DNA of 64,000 nucleotides from Scortum barcoo (Eukaryota > Chordata > Actinopteri > Centrarchiformes > Terapontidae). Below are positions 12,090 to 23,734 of this stretch, in pieces. Within the stretch, counting starts at the first letter, position 1. The number at the start of each line of letters is the position of its first letter. The notes under the pieces were generated by a model. It saw only the letters and a program-made list of their open reading frames with translations, had not been told where the DNA came from and searched no databases. The stretch is taken from the NCBI GenBank assembly GCA_023238725.1, contig CM041543.1, positions 23,877,010-23,941,009 on the forward strand. Direction: 5' to 3'. The position numbers and the translations under genes were made by a program.

Positions 12090-12284
12090 GTTAAACTGGT
12101 TTTCACGTCACTCTGATGTTTTTCTAGACTCTGAACTTGTGAGGCTGTGACGGCGTCCTCAGATCAAATGCACACAGACACCAGGACTGAGCAGGAAGAA
12201 ATGAGCAGCTTCTTCTCTCCCAGTGTTTCCTCCACACATGAAGGTGGAAAGTGTCTGTAAGCTGACCTGAAGTCAGTTCAGCAG
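12090..12284 (+). other. NLR 5' non-coding exon, copy 1
   Basis: Flanked by CTGTTTCAG and GTGAGAATCC splice-like sites. The same block occurs without a single difference that I can see at 35,251-35,445 and 58,793-58,987. It probably forms a 5' UTR exon. The antisense 77-codon open frame over it is identical in the three copies simply because the DNA is. Confidence 0.6.
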
Positions 12285-12814
12285 GTGAGAATCCTACCAG
12301 AGGAATCTGTAAATGTTTGATCATCAGGATCACTTTGATCACATTGTGCTGTATCACTGTTTAACTGGACAGTAGAAATGTTTCTTCATGCTGATTGGCT
12401 GTTTCCAAATATCTCTTTGAAATCTGCTGTCCAGTTTCTCTGCCAGTTAAAGAAGCGTGACTTTAGAAAGATTTACATGTAATATTGTTTGAGTTTGTCA
12501 AGTGGAATCAGCAGCACTTTGATTGTAATGTGAACTCACATCATCAGTGAAGAATGCAGGAAGAGTCTGAACTGGTCTGACAGCTTGGATCAACTTGGCT
12601 CAGGTTTCTCTTTGAACTGTTAATACTCTGAAGTGAAGTGATCAGATACAGCCATCTTCCAACACTGACACTGATCTGGTTTCACTCAACAGCCTTTAGC
12701 ACAGTCCAGCTCTCAACTTATTGACAGTAATGAGAAGTGATGTGTCCTGTGATGTAAAGCTTGTTGTAATGAATGAACATGTTGTTGTGTTTGTGTGAAG
12801 GTGTGGGCTCTGCT

Positions 12815-13501
12815 ATGAATCAGTGTGAGGACAGAGAGGAGGGAGTCCCTCCCTCTAAAACCAGTCTGTGTGGGGAACATGACAGCCAGACCAAAGCTCA
12901 GAGGTGAGATGAGGATCTCCAACTGTCCACCACTCAAATCACTCCACCATCATTATTCACACTCAAAGCTCTGTGTGTGTTGTGTTGAAGGCCAGAGCAG
13001 CTGAGACCAGACTGTCCTGGACCTGGACCTGGATCTGGACCCAGCTGTGTGTCCTTAAAGAGTGACCGATCTATGGGTCAACCTATTTACTTCAAAGATG
13101 GACAGCAGTCTGATGATGAGATGTAAGAATTTAAACTGGATTTATTTTTCTTGTTTAGTATTAAAACATTTCAGTTTCAACATAATACATTTGACCAGAT
13201 ACCAAAATACAAGAAAAGCATCTGTTTCTGTATAAATAGTTAAATCTAATATTTGTAAAGAGTGTTTCATGCAGACAGAATTGTAATGAGCATGTAATCA
13301 TTGGTCAAAGTGTGTCTCCTGTGTCTGTAGGAGGATCCAGCAGTGTTTCCACCAGGATCCACTAGATCACATATAACACTGTGTGTCATTATATGTTCAC
13401 AATCATCATATTTGCTCCACAGAGTTCAGCAGCAGAGATCAGAGGTTCCCATTGGTCAGTCTGTCCAGCAGCATCAAACACACCTGGACTCCATATTTAA
13501 G
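12815..13501 (+). CDS. NLR copy 1 N-terminal exons 1-3
   Basis: The start codon at 12,815 opens MNQCEDREEGVPPSKTSLCG, the usual N-terminal repeat of fish NLRs, ending in HDSQTKAQR at the donor after 12,903. The second exon (12,991-13,122) continues PEQLRPDCPGPGPGSGPS and CVSLKSDRSMG. The third (13,423-13,501) encodes VQQQRSEVPIGQSVQQHQ and THLDSIFK. Phases agree (89 nt, 132 nt, 79 nt). No known enzymatic domain is here; the region is low-complexity and proline/glycine-rich. Unlike copy 2, these exons are intact in frame. Confidence 0.82.
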
Positions 13502-14044
13502 GTGTGTAAACTTACAAACACAAACACTACTGCTAATGACAGCAAACACAACAACCCTGTTTCCTACAAATGATATTTATATCTGACCAAACTGACCCAG
13601 TTACCAGACCAGGATCTTTGTCTAACCTGAACCAGCTGTGAGAGTCTAAACAGAACCAGAACACAGTTTGATAATCCTGCAGTCATTAACAGCTGATATT
13701 GTGTTGTGAGATCATTTGGTGAAAAACAGATAAAATATGTTGTCAGTCAACATTTGACTGACATGTTCAGTATCAATGATTGTGTGACTTTATTAAACAC
13801 ATTAATTAACAGCATTTCCTCGTTATTAGAAAATGTAATCCAGCAGCATTTAGTTTCCTTCCAAACATGTTTGCTGTTGTAAAGTAGTTATTTTCTAGAA
13901 GACAGGGCTGAGCTCAGACTAAATACTGGACTACCATTGTGATCCAGTCTCCATGCTGCACTCTGTAGACCAGCAGGCTTTCAGTCTGTCACAGATGATC
14001 TGATGATGATGACCTGATGATGATCACATTTTCTTCTGTTCCAG

Positions 14045-14273
14045 CTGCTGGAGGAAAACATGCTGAGTTTTGTGAAGAAGGAGCTGAAGAAGATCCAGAG
14101 AGTTGTGAGTTCAGATTACCCAGAATGTTTGGAGAGTCAGAGGGAGGATGAGGAGGTGTTGGACGGTGAGGATGAAGAGCAGAGGAGGAGCAGCAGAGAG
14201 GCATTTCTGAAGATCACACTGCACTTCCTGAGGAGGATGAAGCAGGAGGAGCTGGCTGACTGTCTGAAGAGCA
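14045..14273 (+). CDS. NLR copy 1 pre-FISNA helical exon
   Basis: A 229-nt exon after TTCCAG and before GTAAGA encodes LLEENMLSFVKKELKKIQRV, SSDYPECLESQREDEEVLDG and AFLKITLHFLRRMKQEELA. This is the charged helical segment that precedes FISNA in fish NLRs. The frame is open and its phase fits both neighbours. Confidence 0.85.
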
Positions 14274-14538
14274 GTAAGAGGATTTGAACAGATTTAACAT
14301 GATGGAAAGAGGAAATGGAGGCAACATGGGAGAAGTTTTCATTTAAAACTCTGCTGTTAATATGATGCACACATTTGAATCACATCTATGAATTCTTCTG
14401 GGCTGAAAATACAAACTGTTAAAAACTGATGTGCTGAAGAGATTTCACAGAGAAGGAAAATAAATACCATCTTGATGTCTGAAAGTTTACATTTATCAGA
14501 TTGAACTTAATAATTACATTTCTTGTTTGTTCATTCAG

Positions 14539-16340
14539 GAACTGTTGCTGCAGAGTGTCGACGTAAACTCAAATCTAACCTGCAGAAGAAGTTCCAGTGT
14601 GTGTTTGAGGGGATTGCTAAAGCAGGAAACCCAACCCTTCTGAACCAGATCTACACAGAGCTCTACATCACAGAGGGAGGGACTGCAGAGGTCAATGATG
14701 AACATGAGGTCAGACAGATTGAAACAGCATCCAGGAAAGCAGACAGAGCAGAAACAACAATCAGACAAGAAGACATCTTTAAAGCCTCACCTGGAAGAGA
14801 TGAACCAATCAGAACAGTGATGACAAAGGGAGTGGCTGGCATTGGGAAAACAGTCTTAACACAGAAGTTCACTCTGGACTGGGCTGAAGACAAAGCCAAC
14901 CAGGACATACACTTCACATTTCCATTCACTTTCAGAGAGCTGAATGTGCTGAAAGAGAAAAAGTTCAGCTTGGTGGAACTTGTTCATCAGTTCTTTACTG
15001 AAACCAAAGAAGCAGGAATCTGCAGGTTTGAAGAGTTCCAGGTTGTCTTCATCTTTGACGGTCTGGATGAGTGTCGACTTCCTCTGGACTTCCCACAACA
15101 ATGAGATCCTGACTGATGTTACAGAGTCCACCTCAGTGGATGTGCTGCTGACAAACCTCATCAGGGGGAAACTGCTTCCCTCTGCTCGCCTCTGGATAAC
15201 CACACGACCTGCAGCAGCCAATCAGATCCCTCCTGAGTGTGTTGACATGGTGACAGAGGTCAGAGGGTTCACTGACCCTCAGAAGGAAGGAGTACTTCAG
15301 GAAGAGATTCAGAGATGAGGAGCAGGCCAAGCAGAATCATCTCCCACATCAAGACATCATGAAGCCTCCACATCATGTGCCACATCCCAGTCTTCTGCTG
15401 GATCACTGCTACAGTTCTGGAGGATGTGTTGAAAACCAGAAAGAGAGGAGAGCTGCCCAAGACCCTGACTGAGATGTACATCCACTTCCTGGTGGTTCAG
15501 TCCAAAGTGAAGAACATCAAGTATGATGGAGGAGCTGAGACAGATCCACACTGGAGTCCAGAGAGCAGGAAGATGATTGAATCTCTGGGAAAACTGGCTT
15601 TTGAGCAGCTGCAGAAAGGAAACCTGATCTTCTATGAATCAGACCTGACAGAGTGTGGCATTGATATCAAAGCAGCCTCAGTGTACTCAGGAGTGTTCAC
15701 ACAGATCTTTAAAGAGGAGAGAGGACTGTACCAGGACAAGGTTGTTCTGCTTCGTCCATCTGAGTGTTCAGGAGTTTATGGCTGCTCTTCATGTTCATCG
15801 GAAATTCATCAGCTCTGGAGTCAATCTGCTGTCAGAAGAACAAAAAAAAAAAAAAAAGTCTTCAGAGACAAACCTAAACTACAACATCTCTACCAGAGTC
15901 CTGTCGACGAGGCCTTACAGAGTCCAAATGGACACCTGGACTTGTTCCTTCGATTCCTCCTGGGTCTTTCACTGCAGACCAATCAGACTCTCCTACGAGG
16001 TCTGCTGACACAGACAGGAAGTATCTTACAGACCAACCAGGAAACAGTCGAGTACATCAAGGAGAAGCTTCACTCTAATCTCTCTGGAGAGAAAAGCATC
16101 AATCTGTTCCACTGTCTGAATGAACTGAATGATCGTTCTCTAGTGGAGGAGATCCAACAGTCCCTGAGATCAGGAAGTCTCTCCACAGATAAACTCTCTC
16201 CTGCTCAGTGGTCAGCTCTGGATCTTCATCTTACTGTCATCAAAAAAAGATTTGGATGTGTTTGACCTGAAGAAATACTCTGCTTCAGAGGAGGCTCTTC
16301 TGAGGCTGCTGCCAGTGGTCAAAGCCTCCAACAAAGCTCT
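14539..16340 (+). pseudogene. NLR copy 1 FISNA-NACHT exon with five or more frameshifts
   Basis: FISNA begins at ECRRKLKSNLQKKFQCVFEG and runs to RQEDIFKASPGRDEPIRTV. The NACHT ATP-binding loop is KGVAGIGKTVLTQKF and the Walker B block VVFIFDGLDECR. Against copy 2, single extra bases occur at about 15,093 (TTCCCAC for TTCCAC), 15,288 (AAGGAAGG for AAGGAGG), 15,330 (CCAAGCAG for CCAGCAG), 15,742 (GGTTGTTC for GGTGTTC) and 16,221 (CTGGATCTT for CTGGTCTT). One CGA to TGA change at about 15,359 gives a stop. An A-run at 15,842-15,856 replaces sequence present in copy 2. Each break leaves recognisable protein in the next frame. Confidence 0.93.
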
Positions 16341-17957
16341 GTAAGTAGATATATGAACAGTGTCACACTAAGAACAGAAATACTACATCTTTGTTGGTCT
16401 GAAAGGGTGAAAGGCCATAAATCACTCTTCTGGAGAATCGTACTCAGTTGAACAGGTTGATCATTTTCATGACTTAGCAATAACATCAAATTAAATAAAA
16501 TGTTAGTAATAACAAAGATAAAGCTCTTGAAATTTCCTCCAAAATAAATCAAACTAAAATAAAGAGTCTTCATGTGAATAAGAGTTTGAGTACTAGAACT
16601 GTTCAGTTCTGTTCCTGCCACCCGGGTAGAACTAGTGTTTTGTCTTATCTGTATCAGAGTGATAGTGAAAGTTCAGATTTCATCTGTGGCATGTCCATGG
16701 CTGGCCACACAGCTTCTCACGACCGCTCACAGCTCACTGGACTAAGCTCGCCATCATCTTCAAGGCAGATAGTCTCTGGCTCTCACCAAGGGACCACAAC
16801 CTACATACAACCTGCACCAATAGTGCATTAATAAATCACTCTGTCAGGTCACATCTTCTCAGTAATTACTCAAAACATCTTTTCAATAAGTGTGTTTTAC
16901 ACAATAATCAGTAACTTAAATTATATCTCATTCACAGTGAAATTAGTTACTTTGTAAAACACGATATATATTTTAACATTGATATATTAATTATTGATCT
17001 TTTTAACAATATCAGTTTTACAATCTTTTTACAAACTTATTTTTTAACACAACTTAATGAATTATTTCTCTTTTTCAAAAAGCAGTTTCAAACATAACAG
17101 ATTTTTATACACTAGTACATAAATTATTTATCCTGTAAATGACAGTTTTACCATTTAATCCATATATTCAACAGCTAAACATGATTTTGAATGAATATGC
17201 ATGAATTTAGCAACTGAACATGAATACAGCTTGTGCATTTTAACAAAGAAAACCTGTTGGAGTCAGCATGTTGCTGTACTACAGCTTAAAGAATGAATTA
17301 GCCTCACAACACAGGGTTTTTTAAAAAACTCCTTTAACATGTAGTGAGGCTGCTAGCTTTTTCACAGTATAAACCAGTAACCAGTGTTAAAGGTTAACAT
17401 CTGTTAGTCTTTAGCATTAGCTGGCCTAGCATGTTTAGTGCTTGCTACCTATCTTTTACAACTTAAATTTTAACATTTCAGTGAACACGAGAGTACTTCT
17501 AAATTATCAAACAACATTCACATAACTCCAGTTGTTTTTTTATGAAACATATCTGAACTCTGCACAGCAAAGTAGCATGTCATGGTCACAAGATAGTCTA
17601 GCAGCTTACACATTGCTAACAACAACTTGAACTTTAACTCACTGTAGTTTCAATCAGTTACAAAACTGGATGTCATCCTCTATCTAAACTCATACAGGAT
17701 TCAAGACAGCTCAATGTTTGTCCTGGAGTCAGCAAAACGTTTGCAGGAAGTAACACAACATGCCCAGGAGAAGTGAGAGTTCTCCACATCTCCTCAATCT
17801 AATGTGCAGTGTGGAGTGCCCCACACAGGAATAACAGGGAATTACACTTTCACACAACATGATCTCATATGGGCTTCTTTAATGGGCTACTTTAATTTTT
17901 GATAAATGATGATAAATTAAACATATTTTTCTGTGTTCATCACTCATTTTCCTTCAG
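16341..17957. other. 1.6-kb intron of NLR copy 1, mostly an insertion absent from copy 2
   Basis: In copy 2 the NACHT exon and first LRR exon are only 92 bp apart. Both introns start with GTAAGTAGATATATGAACAG and part ways at about 16,369. The extra DNA is AT-rich with no domain or terminal repeat that I can recognise. Confidence 0.6.
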
Positions 17958-19293
17958 GCTGAGTGGCTGTAACCTCTCAGAGAGAAGCTGTGAAGCTCTG
18001 TCCTCAGTTCTCAGCTCCCAGTCCTCTAGTCTGAGAGAGCTGGACCTGAGAAACAACAACCTGCAGGATTCAGGAATGAAGCTGCTGTCTGCTGGACTGA
18101 AGAGTCCACACTGTACATTGGAAACTCTCCGGTCAGTGTTAAATTGTTAGTTAACAGTTGATCATTTTTTAACATTGTCAAAAATGCTTTACGATAAATG
18201 AAACATTTTGTAACATTTTTGTGTTAATTGCTCATTTTCCTTCAGACTGAGTGATTGTCACTTCTCAGAGAGAAGCTGTGAAGCTCTGTCCTCAGTTCTC
18301 AGTTCCCAGTCCTCTAGTCTGAGAGAGCTGGACCTGAGTAACAACAATCTGCAGGATTCAGGAGTGAAGCTGCTATCTGCTGGATTGAAGTGTCCACTCT
18401 GTACATTGGAAATTCTGCGGTCAGTATTGAGCTGTTAGTTAACAATTGATCTTATTTAACCTTGTAAAATATGTTAAATGTTTCACATGGCAAATTAAAC
18501 ATTTTGTTTGTGTTCATCCCTCATTTTCCTTCAGACTAATTGGCTGTAATCTCTCAGAGAGAAGCTGTGAAGCTCTGTCCTCAGTACTCAGCTCCCAGTC
18601 CTCTAGTCTGAGAGAGCTGGACCTGAGTAACAACAACCTGCAGGATTACAGGAGTGAAGCTGCTTTCTGCTGGATCGAAGAGTCCACACTGATGTGCATT
18701 GGAAATTCTGCGGTAAGTGTTAAACTGTTAGTTAACAGTTAATCTTATTTAACAGTGTCAAATATGGTTTACGATAAATGAAACATTTTGTTTGTATTCA
18801 CTGCTTGTTTTCTTAGATTGAGTCACTGTAACCTCTCAGAGAGAAGCTGTGATGTTCTGTCCTCAGTTCTCAGCTTCCAGTCCTCTAGTCTGAGAGAGCT
18901 GGAACTGAGCAACAACAACCTGCAGGATTCAGGAGTGAAGCTGCTGTCTGCTGGACTGGAGAGTTCACATTGTGCATTAGAAATTCTCAGGTCAGTGTTA
19001 AGCTGACAGTTGATCTTTTAAATCCAAGTTATCTAACTTTAGGTCAATGTACGAAATAATTGTTGACAAACTGTAGGATTTTTTAAAACAATGTGTTCAC
19101 AGTCTTTTCCTGATCCCAGTCTGTCAGGCTGTCTGATCACAGAGGAAGGCTGTGCTTCTCTGGCCTCAGCTCTCAGCTCCAACCCCTCCCATCTGAGAGA
19201 GCTGGACCTGAGCTACAACCATCCAGGAGACTCAGGAGTGAAGCTGCTGTCTGCTGGATTGGAGAATCCACACTGGAGACTGACAATTCTCAG
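17958..19293 (+). CDS. NLR copy 1 leucine-rich repeat exons (five)
   Basis: Exons 17,958-18,131, 18,246-18,419, 18,535-18,712, 18,817-18,990 and 19,120-19,293. Four are exactly 174 nt and encode one ribonuclease-inhibitor-type LRR pair each, for example CNLSERSCEALSSVLSSQS then LRELDLRNNNLQDSG and LLSAGL. The third is 178 nt because of an extra A (GATTACAGG for GATTCAGG) plus three bases, which shifts its frame. The fifth is of the other LRR class (GCLITEEGCASLASALSSNP). Equal exon length and phase allow repeat number to change without frame loss. Copy 2 keeps only two such exons. Confidence 0.9.
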
Positions 19294-20941
19294 GTATGTT
19301 CACAATTGAAGACTTTATTTACTTCATCAACAGTCATTTAATATGTAAAACACACTTTTCAGTGTCATATTTCACAAAGTACAACTCTGATTTAATGAAA
19401 TCACATCTTATAAAAATTGTGTTGAAGTGCTGCAGTGTTTCAGGGTGTCAAACAGAAATGTTACACATCTCATTTTAGTTTAACTTACTTCACAGAAGGT
19501 AAATATCAGCCCAAATGAAAAGTCTTTCTTTAGTCATATGTTATGATTTTCATTATAATTTATATGTAATCTGTTACTTTGAGCGATATGTAAGTATGAA
19601 GGTCTACAGTCAGACCAACAGGCCTTTGGAGCAGTGGACTTTAGTTTACAGGATAACCTGCTGTTGGACTGTGGGCTTTAGGCTTTAAGTTGACTTTAGT
19701 TAGCTCATGTTTGATAAAAAATAATAAATGGTGCAGACTGAGCTCGTGTTGAATCAAAAATCTGTCTCAGTGAACACACGACTTCTCTAAAATAATGTGA
19801 AATTACAGTCAGTTACACAAATAAAACAACATTGTTCTCACCACCATTAAACTGCTTCTCCTGTGAGTGTTTGTTCAAAATGTTCTCTGAAAATTCTCTC
19901 ATTAACTTTATTTGGGGGCGTCAGACCAGACTGATACACCATCAACTCAGGTGATGTTCACTAACAAGGTGAATCATATTTTAATTTGTAGGCCATTAAA
20001 GTTGAACTGAGGTATTATGGATGAGTGGATGGACACCCTGCTGCTCCTCTGCTTCATGTCCAGCTCCTCTTTCAAAGCATCTTGTGCAACACAATCAGAT
20101 ATCAACAGTATTTCACTGTAATACACATCATCTACAGTCACAACACAACTTGCCTGTAATTTTACAACACGTTGTTATCTATGGGAAAATGCTGTCAGCT
20201 ACTGTCATTATTTTGGAGCCATGATACATTGTGATATACAGTTGAAGTAAAACAAACACACATTAACATCCATTCATTCAAATAGTTGTATGGAAAGGTC
20301 ATTTTTAGGAGACAGGGCTGCCTTCCCCTGTGGCTCCACGTTAAGTTCCTCTCTGTTCATTAAAATAGCACTTACTGTATGAGCAGCAGAAATACAGTCC
20401 TTTTTGATGTGGAATCATCAAGTCAAGTCACTTTGATTCATTAAGGCCAAAATCACACATTTGTCTCAAAGGATTTACAATCTGTACATCATACAGCACT
20501 CTCTATCATTAGAGCCTCTGTTTCAAACATAGAAATGAGTCAATCCAGAAGAATCTGCTGCTCAGACTGATCTGTGAACAGTCTGTAAACACTTTAGTTG
20601 TTCATGTGTGAATGTTGCTCACACTGTTCATTTGAAGAGAGCACATGCAGAGGACAATATTTCATATTCACTTTGATCATGTGGGAGGACATCAATAAAA
20701 ACCAGAGCAGATCAGTGCTGACTGTGCTCTCTTATTATTTCTTCATCACATCATCTTCTTCTTCTTCTTGGTGTCTTTTCCTGGCAGACACAAGTGAAAG
20801 AATCATGGAGACAGTTGACTCAGATGAGTTTCAGCCTGTTTCTCTGTCACACTGACAAACTGAGGAACACTGCTTCATGTTGAACAGCAGTTAGGACTCA
20901 TGTTGGATAGAAAATCATTCTGACTGTGTTTCTTCCTCCAG
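19294..20941. other. Intron of NLR copy 1 before the PRY/SPRY exons
   Basis: Homologous to 41,871-43,180 in copy 2, so the intron is part of the duplicated unit. It includes CAGGCCTTTGGAGCAGTGG and CAAGTCAAGTCACTTTGATT blocks common to both. A short open stretch at 20,790-20,855 lacks any NLR domain. Confidence 0.55.
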
Positions 20942-21760
20942 GGTGGACCATGGTGGAGAGCAGAGGTTAAAACCTGGTGTGAGGAGGTGTAAGTGTGGAT
21001 TTAACATAACTAATGATCAGCAAACTACACATCAGATTCTCTTTAAATACAAAGTTCATAGTTCATTCAAACTTTACTGATAAAACATGTCATCATTAAA
21101 CTTTATAGAAATGAACAACATCAGCACACAAACAAAGAATAAACCTTCAGATGTGTCTGATGATAAACTGCTGCTGTGTTGTGTCTTTTTCTCCTCCATC
21201 AGATTTCTGTGAACTCACACTCGACACAAACACAGTGAACAGAAACCTCAAACTGTCTGAAGACAACAGGAAGGTGACACTGGGGAGAGAGAAGCAGCCA
21301 TATCCTGATCATCCAGAGAGATTTGACTGGTGGCTTCAGCTGCTGTGTAGAACTGGTCTGACTGGTCGCTGTTACTGGGAGGTCGAGTGGAGAGGAAGGA
21401 GTTTATATATCAGTGAGTTACAGAGGAATCAGAAGGAAAGGAGGCATTGGTGAGTGTCTGTTTGGAAGAAATAATCAGTCCTGGAGTCTGATCTGCTCTG
21501 ATGAAGGTTACTCTGTCTGTCACAATAACAGACAAACATCCATCTCCTCCTCCTCCTGCTCCTCCTCCTCCTCCTCCTCCTCTGGCTCTCACAGAGTAGC
21601 AGTGTATGTGGACTGTCCTGCTGGCACTCTGTCCTTCTACAGAGTCTCCTCTGACACACTGATCCACCTCCACACCTTCAACACCACATTCACTGAACCT
21701 CTTTATCCTGGATTTGGGTTCAGTTCAGTTGGTTTCTCAGTGTCTCTGTGTCCTCTGTAG
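20942..21760 (+). pseudogene. NLR copy 1 PRY/SPRY (B30.2) exons, frame broken
   Basis: A 47-nt linker exon (20,942-20,988) encodes VDHGGEQRLKPGVRR. The last exon (21,203-21,760) starts YFCELTLDTNTVNRNLKLSE, includes GRCYWEVEWRGR, and ends YPGFGFSSVGFSVSLCPL with stop at 21,760. The frame changes near 21,400 (GGAAGGAG), where two bases appear to be missing relative to the expected frame; copy 2 shares that lesion. A TCC-type coding microsatellite at 21,541-21,585 produces a serine run just before SHRVAVYVDC. PRY/SPRY domains at the end of fish NLRs are presumed ligand-binding. Confidence 0.88.
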
Positions 21761-21935
21761 GAGGGAGACAACTTCCAGTCCTGGTTTAAATGTTGGTGGA
21801 CGAGGCTTCGCTTTGGTTCATATTTGTCTGATTGTGTCTTTAATGTCAGAAATGTTGTTTTATTAGAAATGATGAAATTATCTCAATCCTGATTTTGTTT
21901 TGACTGTCAACTGTGTTGACTTTGATTTTCACATT

Positions 21936-21941
21936 AATAAA
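21936..21941 (+). promoter_or_regulatory. Polyadenylation signal of NLR copy 1
   Basis: AATAAA 175 bp after the SPRY stop codon, in an A/T-rich 3' UTR. Confidence 0.65.
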
Positions 21942-22850
21942 GTTTTCTTGGAGCACGTAGTAGCTGCTAGTGGCTGTAGTGTTTATCATTTAGTTAAATA
22001 GAGCTTTCAAGACAATAAACAGAGGTGATGTGCAAATGACTTTAACAAAGAGAGAATGTTTACATCCTGCCATTTTTTGTAAATGGTAAAAGTAAATCTA
22101 TTAAAAAATCAGAAATCCTTTCTGTAGTCAGACAATCCAGAATAGATAAACAACTATATGACTTGATGACTTTTTACTTTAGGTAGATAGCTTCATTTAT
22201 AAATACTGAAAATATTAAACTAAGGAAACTAGTCAAAATACTGTTTAAAGCTAAATCTGTCTGCAAAACTTTTGTTAATTTCTAAACATACCACCTGCCT
22301 GTCTTAGTTTGTTGGCTCCATCTAGCTAACATGACAACTTCCAGTAAGAAACAGCAGCTAGTAGCAGTGATAATGACAGTGATACACACAGTTAGGATGA
22401 CAAGTAATGAGAAATGAATTTTGTACTAAAACATCAACAGGCAGCATGTCTTAAAAGCACAGAAGCCCCTCACACAAATAATGTTAGCATAAAATATATA
22501 AAAGTATCGTCAGTAGGAAAATAAGTAACATTAGCCCTAAAAAGTAAAGTTACCATGTAGGAGCATCCTGCTGTTTCCTCACAATATATCTGCTGTGATA
22601 CTTTATAAACTCAAATGGATTTATCGGTATCATCGGCCTCTACACAGCCAGTCTGTCAGACATGAGCCACAGAGCCGTCACACTGACAGCGCTCAGTAAC
22701 AAATGACACTGATCAGCCCCCAGTCAACACTTCACATTAGCACCACTTTTGTCTTCCTGACATTTCATGTTCATCCTCATCACTGTATTCATCAAGATTA
22801 CAGTCAGGAGCTTCTTCCAAAGTGACTCAACTACATCTGAAGGTTTCATC
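21942..22850. other. Unassigned AT-rich spacer
   Basis: No exon, domain or tandem array recognised downstream of NLR copy 1. Confidence 0.4.
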
Positions 22851-22860
22851 AGTGTCATTT

Positions 22861-23248
22861 CTCGTTGTGTTTAAGTTTCATGTCTGTCTTGTGTCCATTT
22901 CCTGTTCTGGTGTGTCTGTTTTGTTTTATTTTGAAATACCCTAACCTTCCCTCTCGTTTCAGGTCCCTTAACTTCCTTTCCTTGTGTCTTTCCCGCCTGT
23001 GTGATTGTCTGCCCCTGCCCTGATTGTTTCCACCATGTTCCCCATTACCTCTTGTGTATATTGTCTGCGTTTCCCCTGTCTTGTTGTCAGATCATTGTTC
23101 ATGACTCAGAGCTACATCAGCGTTTCGTCATCCTGTCAAGCCTGTGTGTGTAAGATCTAGCATTTCCTATATTAAAACCTTTAAACATCTGTACCTGCCT
23201 GGCGTTCGTGCATTTGGGTCCTCCTTGTCTGAAGCTCAGCGTTACAAT
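22861..23248 (+). mobile_element. Solo-LTR-like segment (gypsy type)
   Basis: A pyrimidine-rich, CTTGTGTC-rich body is followed by TATTAAAACC and the tail GGGTCCTCCTTGTCTGAAGC with a terminal GCGTTACA. This end is characteristic of fish gypsy-like LTRs, and composition and layout resemble the LTR-like DNA at the end of the window on the minus strand. No internal coding DNA adjoins it. The left edge is approximate. Confidence 0.5.
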
Positions 23249-23734
23249 CAGTCGTTATCTGTTACTGAACTAAAATGTTCAGGAAAGTTTCCCACTTTAC
23301 CTGAAACTACAGTTTAAAACCATTTGGAAACCATAATATCAGGGAAACACTTCTCCTATTTCTAGAAGTTTCAGTGAACATCAGAGGACAGTGATGATAA
23401 AACATGATGTGGTCACTTTAGTGGTGGTCAAGAAGAAAAGTGAACAAACTGCTGAATATAAAGTTCGGATCCATCAGTTCTTTGACAGGATTGTTTGAGC
23501 TGGAAGAAGATCTCCAAACTTTCTTACAGGGAAGTTTAACACACAAACAAGAAATATTCTGCTACATGTCAAAGTCCTGCTAATTCCTGTTAATGCATTT
23601 GACAATGTTCAGAGGGAAGCTGAAGAAAGAGTCTTGATCCCACAATTTGACCCCGTTGGGACATCATTATTTTACAGTAGTAGTGGAACCATAGCTAGAT
23701 AGGCATAACTTACAATGCCTTTAAATTAGGTAAA

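Larger units (their letters stand above)
12090..21941 (+). pseudogene. NLR copy 1: fish NLRC3-like receptor (FISNA-NACHT-LRR-SPRY), frame broken
   Basis: Fish-expanded NLR family proteins are cytosolic pattern-recognition receptors. The FISNA-NACHT part oligomerises with nucleotide, the LRRs and the C-terminal PRY/SPRY domain are thought to sense ligand. Exons in order: 12,090-12,284 (5' exon), 12,815-12,903, 12,991-13,122, 13,423-13,501, 14,045-14,273, 14,539-16,340 (FISNA-NACHT), five LRR exons, 20,942-20,988 and 21,203-21,760, with an AATAAA at 21,936. Splice borders are all sound. The large exon carries at least five single-base insertions and a nonsense change, and one LRR exon is also shifted. 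As written no full receptor can be made. A near-identical second copy on the same strand lies about 23.2 kb downstream. Confidence 0.92.

Noticed and set aside
12124..12357. 77-codon antisense frame, the same at 35,285 and 58,827
   Set aside because: Its conservation is explained by DNA identity of the NLR 5' exon; no domain, and no differences among copies exist to test for coding constraint.
20598..20855. 85-codon frame in the NLR copy 1 intron
   Set aside because: No NLR domain, not kept open in copy 2, and its serine run comes from a TTC repeat.
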